Assembly: GCA_905160935.1 (NCBI GenBank)
Contig: CAJHZI010000205.1
Span: 186,001-250,000 of the forward strand
Length of the DNA: 64,000 nucleotides
Direction of reading: 5' to 3'
From: Enchytraeus crypticus
Lineage: Eukaryota > Annelida > Clitellata > Enchytraeida > Enchytraeidae
Below, in pieces: positions 11,661 to 24,700 of the stretch. The notes under the pieces were generated by a model, which saw only the letters and a program-made list of their open reading frames with translations, ran no database searches and was not told where the DNA came from. The translations under genes and the position numbers were made by a program. Each line of letters opens with the position of its first letter. Within the stretch, counting starts at the first letter, position 1.

Positions 11661-14600
11661 ATGTTTTGGAAGTTTAACTATATGTCGTCGGACATCGACA
11701 CGGTTCTTGATAAAGAGGTATGTAATTTTGTTGAGATAGCTTTTACATGTGTTGAATATGTTATACTGAGTTACAATATGACTACATTGCTGTACCACTT
11801 ACTCTATATGACATAATTATGTACTTTGTAGCTTTGATGTTTATATCTGAAATAATAGTAAAATGTTTAATATTTGAGGCAATGTCAGCCAGTTTTTATA
11901 GTAAAACAGCCTTGAACTACCTTAAACCTAATATGCCATTAATCATTATGAAAATTACTACTTACTCCTTGTTGTTGATGCTAACATCATTTGATCGAGA
12001 AATCAACTAATTTATTTATAATTAACTGAATGAGCAACATCTGATAACAATAGTTAGAATTCTGCTCTCATTTTTATTAAAATAGCATAGACATTTTAAT
12101 ACACTTAATGGAGCAGATATAAAAGTTGTCCACAAGAGAGAATTGCACAACTTTTATCATTAAAAACGCTTTAAATCGCTAAAGAATTAAATAATATAGT
12201 TAAGTTACTGTGGCTTTTGATAATATATTATGTACAAAATAGCGTAATCTCTGTGCTACTTAATTCTATGCTTTCCCAGGTTTTTCCTAGTCTCTGAAGA
12301 ATTGACAAACCGTAAACTACACAAGCCGAAAGAGACAACTGATCAAGATCTGAGGAAGTCAACAGGAAACCATATCAGATGCAATATTATCCCCAAGCTG
12401 TAGGCTACATTGAAGTCTGGATAAGGTTTAGCATTCTGTGAAGAGATTAACTTGTTGATTGATCTAGGGCACCACATGGAGTTTGACACTGTTGACAGCA
12501 GACTGAAAATATTAGGAATATTAACCTTGGACCTGTCACTTGGCAAAACACTAGAGACAGGCAATAGATTGCAGGGAAAAAATTTAAAGAATCCATGAGG
12601 AATAAACAATTTACAGTATGCCTTGTCAGTCTACATGTAATACGAAAAAGTAATCAGGATTCAGTTCTTTAATAAACATTAACTATTGCGCAATTCAAAT
12701 TTTGCATCTTATTAGTAACACTGTAGTATGTATGGGGTGTCCTATGCATGCTAGATACTACTATGAGAAGGAGTGAAGTGTTTTTAGGTTGTACTTTTTT
12801 TTAATTTATACAGGATATGACTGCGAAGGGAGTTGAAGTCTGGGTATGGTGTATAACTGTGTATTTTTAATGCATACAGGATGTGACATTGAAAGAGATT
12901 CTAGATGAAGATGATGTTCTTCAGGAGTGTAAAGCTCAAAACAAGAAACTTGTTGATTTGTTAGTAACTGTAATAACAGTTAGCTTCTCCTTCAAATAGT
13001 TATTTGATTTAATCAACACACATGTAGATACTTTAGTGCCTTTAGTTTCATATGATTTACATCTTTTAATTGATCTTTGTTTTTATATGGCATTGTTATT
13101 TATTGCCATTCTGTTGATAATGCCCAATGATTGTGTTTGTATTTGTCATTTTTTTATTTATTGTCTTAAAATGGCACTAATTTGTAGTCTACTTGATCTA
13201 ACAGTTTCTCACGTAATGACAATATACTGATATACTTTGACGATACTTTTAGCCTAGTACAAGACAAGAACTTTGAGGAGCTGGTGAAGCATGTTATTAA
13301 TGAGCCACCTACAGATGTGGAGGAAAGGGCAAGATATAAGTGAGTATCTTATACATATTTGATATTGCATTGATTATGGTTTTTATTTCAAATAAGCTCT
13401 GATGTCGAACAGATAACGTTTTAATTGGACAGAAATGACGGAAAATTGTTAAATACTCAATCACACTATAGCTTACTACATAACAGTCTGTTTAACAAAC
13501 ATGGTGTGCCATTGTTATGTTCTCTTCTACCTTGTACTATCAGCGTTAATCTTATTTCAGTGATGTACTGACTTCTCACTCTTGCTCAGTAAAGTGTCAG
13601 TCCAATGTACGTATTCTTACAGTCTGCCTACGCACTCCAATAAGAGCACTTCATTGACCAAGAAGTTGAACCAATCTAAAGGCTAAGCCTTTACAAAGTC
13701 TTAATGTAGTCTATGTCTGGGGAAAATATGGCTCCTGAGGATGGTTTCTCATTGCCTGCCTCAGTTTTGTGCTCAGTGGCCTCTTATTACTCATGCATCT
13801 TATAGTTTAGAAATGAGGATGTGTCTTAATATGTTTGTAAATTCATATATGAACCTAGTTTGCTTACATTTTAAAATTGAAAAGCGACGATTTGTGTAAC
13901 AAATTTTTGTTTGTTTACTTCTGTAGTTTTTGTAATAGTATTACTCTCTTGAAGACTAAACAAATCCATTATTTGTGTTATCTATTGCTTATAGTTTGTT
14001 TGTTATTTGTGCAGATATGCAAACATAGCTTGTGAGTTGATAACATCTGATGTTAATCAGATAACAGAAGCCCTGGCCACCACGAGCTCTCTGTTGGATA
14101 ATGTTATTAATTATCTTGACACTGACAGTCAACTGAACACTCTGCAGGCAAGCTTCTTCAGCAAGGTCATTGGCTTGCTCATCACACGAAAGAGTGAACT
14201 GGTATGTTAAAATGAGTTTGGGAACTTTGTGTAATCAGTTTGTGTTGTGTATTTTACAAATCTACATATGTTCATTTCTGCACGGGTTATCACAATGGAA
14301 ATTTTTTCTAGAGACTGTAGAGATGTGTTTGAAATCATCCTCAGCTGGTGATATCAGTGCTGATAAAAGTTCATTGTCTCAGTTAGTCTGATTGTGCTAT
14401 TAAATTTAATTTCTGTGATTTATATAGCATATTTCTATAACAAATTTGCTAAGTGAGAGGACTGTGTTTTTATTATGCTGTCTCTCTCGATTGCTGTGCC
14501 AAATGGCTGTTCTGAGGTACATGTGTGTACTCGCTGTCTCCTTCCACTCTGTTCAGGATCCATTGACCAACCAGTTCATGTAATCCTTATCTTAACTATA

Positions 14601-17600
14601 TCCCTAACTTGGAAGAAACATTGCTTCTCAAGTAGCTTCTCATTGCCTTCATCAGCTCTATTTAGTTTTCTCTGGCTATACGCACAGTAATGGATTGGTC
14701 TAATTAGAGAACTTCAGTGACTCAAACACAACATGGGTGCAGCACCTCGTAAAGATTGTTATACACCAACACTTTACATGGATTGACTATCAATCAAAAA
14801 TCAATCAATAAGAATTTAACATCTGGTCTACTATGATCTACCTTTCCTGCTTTTTTTGATGGTTTATTGATTAGTCTTACTAACTGCAGTTTTCTTTGCA
14901 TGTAATTAGGTCTTGGAACGGATGAGGCGCAAGGAGAACTTCTTGGCACATGTTCTGCGCCACATCGGCACTTCAGCTGTGATGGACCTGCTGCTGCGTC
15001 TACTGACAAGCATGGAGTCGGCTGAGGCAAGACCTGCCTGTGTTCAGGTGTGTGGGATTTCTCTGAGATATCTTCCCTAGCTTTTCTGTTGTACAAGTTT
15101 GGTTCAAGTATAGAATATTTTTAGTGACTGGGACAATACTGTCATAAAGCATAAACGTAACGGCACACTGGGACAGGAAGCACAGATGCTTGTTTTTAAG
15201 GTCCATTTCTTCCTGCCTCTCCATGGTTATTAGTAGTCATTGCCTTTTGATGGCGCATCAATTGCAGCCGACGCGGATTTAAGAATAACCTTCCATCACC
15301 CTGGGATTTTTTCCTTCCTAAGCAGTCAACACTCGGTCTTCCAAGGTGGTCGCCCACAAAGGCATGCATAACACAGCAGAGTTTACGCTATGCAGGTATA
15401 TAGATGCTTCTATAATAACAAATCGTCATCATCTTCTTCTCTTGAATCCCAGTTTAACTAATGTCGGGATTAGAAAATTTTGTTGCAATTCTAGAGCCTA
15501 TAAACATAGCGTCTACAGACTCTAGTCAAATTTAATATTTAATTGTACTATGGATTTATTAGATAAGCATCCATTCGATATGATATTCTTTGATAAGAGA
15601 ATGATCATAATAGCAGTTGTTAAAGTTTTTGAATTTAGATAGAAATGTGTAGTGTCATAGATTTCAGTAATGTATGTCTGTGATATGTGTTTACAGTGGT
15701 TATTAGAAGAGAACATAGTGAACAAACTGATAGACCTGCTGGAGGCTACTAACGATCCTGATGTAAGATGTTCTTATTATAAAGCTTTATGACGTAAAAT
15801 ATAAAATAATGAAGGTTTAATGTACATCTTAGTATTGGGCCAGTTATTTTGCAACTTCGTGCATTACCACAATCCAAAGATGGTAAGCAGATTCAAATAG
15901 TTGGGGCAGTCAAAAAATAATGAAAGACTGAGGAGGCTGATGGAGGAAATCAGTTCTGCCATTTTTCTTCTGCACATGTCTTAACTAATACCAGCATAAT
16001 ATGTACTAATAGCAGTTAAATCCATTGTAGAAACATCAAAAATACATGGTAGGTACATAAAAGTAACCATGGTACAACATACAAATACCCATGGCAAAAG
16101 TATAAAGATACCCATGGTAAAAACAAAAAAATTATCTATTGTATGAACTTAACCAATGTAAATGTAAGGAAAATTTTAGTAGTCGTCCTGAAGTACTCTA
16201 ATGGTACTCATTAGTCATCCCCATGCTGAATCTCTTTTTCTAGACATTTCTTATCTAATTGAATTACGCCATTCATCATTTCCTAGTTGCTTTGAAAAAG
16301 ACTGCTACTTTCTTATCTAATATGGCTCTATTAATACTGGGTGTGCTACCAATGAGCGATTGATGATGTCGACAAGCGAGATGAAAGAAGTTTGTGTTTG
16401 TAACACCCCACATAGCCTATGTGGGGTGTTACACACACTACACAAATTAAACCTGACAAACTAAATTAAACCTGAGTGTAATGCTGTACTGTAGGTGTGT
16501 TGTAACGCCTCACAGAGCCTTTGTGACATGATCAGATTGAGTAGGGAACAATTTGACGGGCAGTCGTGTGATCAGAATCATCTTGCTCCGCTGCTGTCAG
16601 TCCTCGAAGCGTTAGTGTCTCATTTCATTCGTCTGCTAAACAATGAATGATATGCTTCTTTAGTTGATTACTAGAAGCTGTTCCTGATTGGTATTCAAAT
16701 TTGCATAAATTCTGATTTAATTAATTAAATGAAAATGTAAATACCATATTGCGAAGAAGCCCAGAGCCTTGTTTGAAATTAAGGCATGATTTCTTTTAGT
16801 TCATTGGGATAATTATCTGAAGTTTTGATTAGACTGTTAAAACAACAGCTGTGTAACTGCGAATGTGGGATAGCCAGAGGATCTTCAGTTTGTTACATTG
16901 TTTGAATGAAATTCCTGTTTCCGATTGCTTTGAGTAGAGTGAATAACACTGCTAAATGAAATTAGAAGTTTTTATAATTTGTATGCATACTTGGAAGATT
17001 TACACTTTTCATAAGGGCATTCGTTTGGTGAGCACCTAGGCTTCAGAAATTTCTACAAAAACTTCAACGAATGGATTGAAAGTCTATTCGTAGCCCGACC
17101 CTGGTTAAATTGGGATTTAAGGCAGGATGATGACGATGAATGATCCATTAAATCTATCAATATACAAATTGATTGATTAAATTGTTTGATTGATTGATTC
17201 AGTAAGGAGACAGTTGATAGAGTATTGAATGTGATGCTGGATGGAAAGACTCAGAGTGAGGCGTCGCTGATTAATGGTATCTACGTCCTGCAGACGCTCA
17301 TAGAGTTCAGGCGTGTTGGGTCTGTATAATCTCTTCTATTGAAACTCTTAACCCCTCCTTTTAGTGGAGTGGATTGGGACTAGTGTGCTGCCTTCTTTTC
17401 CCGTACCTATGATTGCATGTGTTGCTTGCACACGTCGGTGCGCAGAAGTGCATACTACTACTACTACTACTACTACTACTGCCATATGTACTTGTTGCAG
17501 CTTAACAGGGATATCTGAATCTAACATTATTGTCAGTTATACTAAGCAGACTGCTGTCTGCCTTGCTGTTACCCGTTAGTCTCGTGCAAGTTTAACTTGT

Positions 17601-20600
17601 GTGTTACCAAGTTGACATCCATCCGCTACATTGCTACTCACCAGTACTTGATTTTGGTCTCTAATTTGCTTAAGAATTAAATTTTACTTTATTCTTAATG
17701 AAATACTTGCATATGAAGAGCAAAATGGAGTTTCTCTTGCTGAACAGCGCTTACTTGTTCGTTACTCAATCATTGTCATTATATTTCAGTGCATATTGAA
17801 ATATATATGTATGCAATTATAATCTTAGTATCTATATACTTACATTTAGAGTAATTAACTTTAATTTTGTGATTTTGCTTGCTGCTGTTGGTGGTCTCTG
17901 TTTGTGTTACTTCTAACCTAGATACATGTATATAAGATTGAACGAGAGATTTAAAAACTTTATTATTCTTATTTTGTACAATTTTTTTTTCAATTGAATG
18001 TAATGTTTTATTAGGACTGCATTTAAAAAAGTATGTATTGGTTAACTGGTAGCTAAAACATCTGAAGATAGTATTGCACTTCATCTTACTTTATCCTAGC
18101 AAACCGTATTGTATAGTGAACACCAAAAGTGTTAAAGATGAAGTAGATTTCGGAGGTCCACAGTGATTTTAGAGCTGTGAGAATTGAACCCTGAGCTATG
18201 TAATCCTGTGAAAGCTCTAAAGTTCTAAACCATGGCTGATGATTTACTGTGTTGTTTGTAATGCTAGTGTTTTGTGTTGCAGACCTGAGGGACTTCTGGA
18301 CCAGCCTGTGGCTGGACTGCTGGAGAACAGCGCTAACAGTGACAGTACCTCTAGCGACTGCTCTGATGGCAAGAAACCCAACGGTTTTGATAACATCACA
18401 AAGATTGTAGAAGCTCTGGTGCCCCGTCTGAAAGATTTACACGCTATACTTCTAAATCCACCGAAGGTTTATAATCATTGTTCTATTACTTCTTATAAAT
18501 TAGGAGTTCGTAGCTTATCTATATAGTTGTCATAGTCGTCATCACTACCACCACAAACATCATCACCATGATAATTATCACTACCTCCACAAACACCATC
18601 ATCATGGTCATCATCACTACCTCCACAAACATCATCACCATGTTCATCATCACTACCTCCATAAACATCATCATCATGGTCATCATCACTACCTTCGCAA
18701 ACATCATCACCATAGTCATTATCGCACTGTATCGTTACCATCATCGGTACGTTATCTGCAAGTTTAGATGTGATCTGTAAACAGGTCTACAAAGCTAAAA
18801 GTGATAAGTATGTCAGAGCACAGACGATTTATTTTAAATCGTTTTTCAAATTGATTCATCCTTTTTAGCTAAGTTATACTTTAATGTTTTTAGTTCACAG
18901 TCTCCTTTGAGTGTTCAACATGTGTGTCTTCATCCACGGACAAGGGTGAACAGGTTCTGTTTACCTCCAGTATACCACAAGTGCTCTCAGCACATGACGA
19001 GGCAGTCACTTTTAGGCAGACATCACCATATAGTATGGTATGAAATATACATGTGTAATTATGGTATGAAATATAGATGTATAAAATATATGTATGGTAT
19101 GAAATGTACATGTATAATTGTATATGTATATATGCTGCAGCAATACTATCAGCCAATGCCTACAACTTGTGGGCTGTTGAATCAACCACTTGGTAACACG
19201 CGGCTACAGATAGTTCATCTTATTGCTTCAGCCATATCCACTAACACAGAAGCTTTCAACGCAGAGCTAGCCAGGCTTAATACACTCAATGTACTACTGG
19301 TAAGATTCGCTTCTTGCTTTCTTCTGCTTTTATTCATCCTTAATTATTTTCATCGCTGTTACACATTTATTAATTTAAACTTTGTTCATAATTTTGACAG
19401 AGTTAACTATTAATAAATAGCAACTTTAAGGAATTTGTGTTGTTTAGTGACTCATTGTTATATAATGTCTTAGCGACTCATTGCTATGTAAAGTTTTGGC
19501 GACGCATTGTTATGTAATTACTAAGCGACTCATTGTTATGTAATGTCTAAGTGACTCATGGTTATGTAATGTTTAAGTGACTCATTGTTATGTAATGTTT
19601 AAGTGACTCATTGTTATATATTGTCTAAGAAACTGATCGTTAAGTAATGTCTTAGCAACAAAGTGTTACTATGTAATGTCTTAGGGACTCTTTGTTATGT
19701 AATGTCTCAGTGACTCATTGTTATGTACTGTCTCAATGACTCATGGTTATGTAATGTCTCAATGACTCATGGTTATGTAATGTCTCAATGACTCATGGTT
19801 ATGTAATGTCTCAATGACTCATGGTTATGTAATGTCTCAATGACTCGTTGTTATGTACTGTCTCAATGACTCATGGTTATGTAATGTCTCAATGACTCGT
19901 TGTTATGTACTGTCTCAATGACTCATGGTTATGTAATGTCTCAATGACTCGTTGTTATGTAGTGTCTCAATGACTCATGGTTATGTACTGTCTCAATGAC
20001 TCATTGTTATGTACTGTCTCAATGACTCAATTGTTATGTAATGTCTCAGTGACTCATTGTCATGTACTGTCTCAGTGACTCATTGTTTTGTAATGTCTCA
20101 GAGACTCATTGTTATGTAATGTCTCAGAGACTCATTGTTTTGTAATGTCTCAGTGACTCATTGTTATGTAATGTCTCAATGACTCATTGTTATGTAATGT
20201 CTTAGCGACTCATTGTTACATCTTTGCTACGTTATCTGTTTTGTTATTTTCTTGAACAAACAGGATTTATACTTTGAATATTCCTGGAACAACTTCCTGC
20301 ACTCTCAAGTTGAACGCTGCATTCAGTTGATTGTCACTGTAGAAAATTCTGCTGATAGATTACTTCTCACTCAGGTAATAAATATATCGTCCTCGCAGAT
20401 GTTTAGATATATGATCTCACAGATAGATAGATATATGATCCTCTCTGATAGCAGATATACAATCCTCTCCAATAGAGAGATATATAATCCTCTCTGATAG
20501 TTAAAAATGTGATCCTCTCTGATAATAGATATATGTTCCATCTCTGATAATACATATGTGATACATTTCTGACAAATATAATAGATATATGATCCTCTCT

Positions 20601-21645
20601 GATAGATAGATATATGATTCTCACAGGTAGACAGATATATGGTCCTCTCAGGTAGATAGATATATAATCCTCACATGTAGATACATATATGATCCTCACA
20701 GATAGATAGATATATGATCCTCATAGGTAGATAGATATAACGTAACATAACAGAGTCAGATTACAGAGTCAGGAAGCAATTATATGCTTGTTTAAGACTC
20801 ATCAGGCTCTTAACTAAAACCAATTAATATTAATAATGCATAGCTCAATATAAAACTGAAAACTACATTATACAAGTACATTTAAGTGACTCATTGTTAT
20901 GTAATGTCTCAGTGACTCATTGTTTTGTAATGAATAAGCGAATTATATATTCCTCCTAAATTATATATAATCCTCTCTTGTAGATAGATGTATTATCCTC
21001 TCATCTAGATATATGTATTATCCTCACAGGTTGATAGATATCGGATCATCTCATGTAGATAGATATAGTTAATAGTTAAGCATGAATAGATGAATTATTT
21101 TCAAGTTATTGGTATGTTTTTGCACCACTGTAAACTCACTATTAAAATTTGCTTTAAACTTCAAATGTTTTAATTTTTAGCTTGTCACAAATAGCAGTAA
21201 ATACCAACATACTTAACTAGCAAATATGCAAGTAAATTTATATTAAAATGGTAAGTGATTTTAATGTCCAATTGTAGATTTTTAATTATATTATGCACAC
21301 TACATTTATTTAAACTCATTATGTTATGTATGTTTATGGTATTTATGATTGTTATATTATTCATTTCTTTATTCGTCAAAAACGCATCGGAAAAAATGCA
21401 TCACATATACAATATACACACGCATACACACTAGCCTATTTATGTTATGTATGTTTATGTTATTTATGTGTAGCTCATCTAGCAAAATTGTTGTTATTTG
21501 TGTATTTAATGGTACTTATGTGTAGCGCTCATCGATCAAGCTTGTGGTTATATATGTTTATGGTATTTATGTATAGCTTATCTATAAGGATCGTTGTTGT
21601 GTATGTTTATGGTATTTATGTGTAGCTTATCTATAAAGATTGTTG

Positions 21646-21724
<79 letters not shown>

Positions 21725-24700
21725 ATGGTACTTAGTTAGATCATCAATCATGATTGTTGTTATATGTATATTTAATGGTACTTATGTTAGCTCATCAATC
21801 AAGATTGTTGTTATTTATATAATTAATGGTATTTATATGTAGCTCATCAATCAGACTCCGCTGATAGAAAAGATCATGCATGCTTTCAAGTCAGCTGACG
21901 AGACACCGCCGTGAGTATCTATAAAATGGCCTGTCATTTTTGGTTCTGTAACTTTAATCTATCTAATGTTATGCCAAGTGGCAGGTCCAAGGTAGGCTAT
22001 TATTCCTACTCAAATCCACTGTTACACTCAATAAATGGTATTCCATCAAGCAACTAGTTAATCCCTTCTCAAAAATGCCTTACCCGCACTTGAAAGTGTG
22101 GCTACGGTACAATAGCTTGAGAAAATGTGGCTTCTGAGGTGGTTTTTTTTGTCACCTTAGTTTTTATTTAGTCGCCTTTTACTGCATGTGCAATTTTCAG
22201 TTCGTTTTTGGTGTCTCGGACTCAACACAGAAAACGTTAATATCTAACAGTATTATATTAAAGCTAATATCTCATCAGATTTGTAAAAAGTTGTTAAGTT
22301 ATATAGTTATGTCCATTTCACCATGATGCTTTCATGATGATCCTGCTGGAATCAAATTTGAAGCCTTCAACTTAATGGTTCAATATACTATCAACTAGGC
22401 CATCCAATTAGTGCTTGTTAATTTGTGCTTTTTAATGATAATTCCGTTGTCCTTCGTGAAAGAGCTTAGAATATGGAAATGACGTTTTTGTATGCTTTGT
22501 GGAGTTTGAGAAAGCCTCTTACCGGATTGATTGGGTAACGATGTTGAATATCTGGAAAAAATAAGAACTGGTTGGAGAGATAGAAGACTAATTTTAAACG
22601 TGTACATGAATCAAAGAGCAGTAATCAAAATCAAACCAGAATACTTAGAAGTAAGTGAAATGGGACATGGAGTAAGACAAGGAGTCATTCCCTGAGAAAA
22701 CAATCCTGTTAACCCAAGCAAGTTGATAAGCTGATCTTCTTCTCTCTAAGTGCCGTGCCTGTTCCAAGCCTGGGCGATCATGGTCATATTCCTCCATATG
22801 TCTCTGTTCATTGTTGCTCTGATCATCTCTGTTTCAGTTAACTGCATCCATATGCTAAGACTCTTAATAAACGTCATTCGCTGTCGACCCTTGCATCTTT
22901 TGCCTTCTATTATTAATATTATTCTAGGATAAGCTGATATATCGTATAAAAGCACAAGTTCGTTAATAAATTAATTAAAATAATGTTCATCAATTAATTT
23001 AAATTATTTTGATGTTCTCAGAGGCCACCTGCCACCACCTGTCGGTGTAACAGGAGCCGGGTGTTGTAGAAGAATGGGTTTCATGGGTCACCTGACGAGG
23101 ATAGCCAATAGTCTAGCGGGTAACAACGGCGTCAGGGGTAGCAACTACGACAAGATTGAACAACTACTTAAAAGTACGAGTTCGCATTTAATTTACTAGT
23201 AATTACGTAGGCAATTTAAACAAATTGGTAAATAATTAACGGAATGAGTGATCATTTAGGTTTCTCGCATGTAGCTTCTATGATTTGACAACTACTTAGA
23301 AGTATGAATGTTCTTTTAGTTTCTTGACATATTTTGGATTCATTGTAATTATAAATTAATTATTTATCAGTGTGAAATTAATTTAAATTTTTAAATTTAG
23401 TTGCTATATTTCAGGGGAGGATATTCTATATATTTTCATGTAGATTCTGTTTGCTGCGTGCAAAAGTGATTGATGACAACACTATTGATCATTTCACTGT
23501 AACGCATGTTATTATTATTACAATCAGATGGTTGTAATTTGAAATACTCATTCAATTCTTTACTTAATGCTTTGTTATTTTCTTGATATGAGTGCATTGT
23601 TTCAGGGACCAGACTTGTATTTTCTCTTTACCACTAGTGTCTTCAAACAAATAAAATTTTCAAACAGTAGATAAAAAAGGACTCCTTTGGAAGTCATTGT
23701 ATTTTGCACGGAGAGGCATCAGTTTAGGTGTTTTCACTGCTATGCCCTTATTATTGTACCAACTTATGAATAGCATGATGATGAACTTGAAGAGAGTGTA
23801 TACCTGAGATTGATGGAGCATTAAATTGATCAAACAGCGCCTGGATGCCACGTACTCATGAGGGCATCCATTACTGAGCTGTGCCGCTGACATCATGCTT
23901 CGACAAGCCAAATCATGTTTCCATATGGTTCATACTCGTGAATGTGTTTAGCGATATGTACAAAGCAAACAACGGAACTTCTTATTCGTGGAATCTGATT
24001 TGAAATGAAATGTGATTTGAAATGAAATGTGATTTGAAATGAAATGTGATTTGAAATGAAATGTGATTTGAAATGAAATGTGATTTGAAATGAAATGTGA
24101 TTTGAAATGAAATGTGATTTGAAGTGAAATGTGATTTGAAGTGAAATGTGATTTGTAATGAAATGTGATCAGGTCTTTCAGTTGAGACTCAGGAAAACTG
24201 GCACAAGTTTTCTATTGGCTCACTGGCAGAAGTCAATAAGCTCAACGTCACTGAAATGGTAAGGTGTATCAATTCGAGTTATTGGTAGCCTTAACGTTTT
24301 GTTATCTTGTTCATTGTCTGATGACGTCAGGGACGCTCTTGCTTTTATTATTTTAAATTAAAATTACTATCATAATTTTAACTATAAAATCTGATAATGC
24401 AGTCGAAAGAATGGAATGTGCTACATGCAAAAAATGATAGTTTATTATTAGTTTAGTAGTTAGTTCATTAGTTTAGTAACTAGTTTACGTAATGATGCAT
24501 ATAAAAATTATAAGAGTACTTTAGTACGTTATCTTTTGATGTTCTTTCTAAATGGACGTGCAACCTACTCATGCAGCTGCGAATTGATGTGTTGTAATTT
24601 GAGCTAGTCTTTAAGGTTCCCTGATGTTTAAAAGTGTTATCAACTGTAAGATGTACGTTTAATGATGCCATAGGTTAGCATCATTACTTAGACCAAAATC

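Noticed and set aside
16395..16435. Inverted repeat GTAACACCCCACATAGCC / GGCTATGTGGGGTGTTAC as a terminator-like hairpin (near 16400-16431)
   Set aside because: The palindrome is real, but rho-independent terminators do not apply here. It is probably a repeat remnant in PPP6R intron 6, and no function can be supported.
18493..18780. Overlapping open frames on both strands with [16 protein letters not shown] and ITT-like repeats
   Set aside because: Products of a 36-bp tandem repeat whose length is divisible by three; no start, splice or family evidence.
19445..20220. A CRISPR-like array
   Set aside because: Units are contiguous 26-bp tandem copies without unique spacers, in an intron of a eukaryotic gene.
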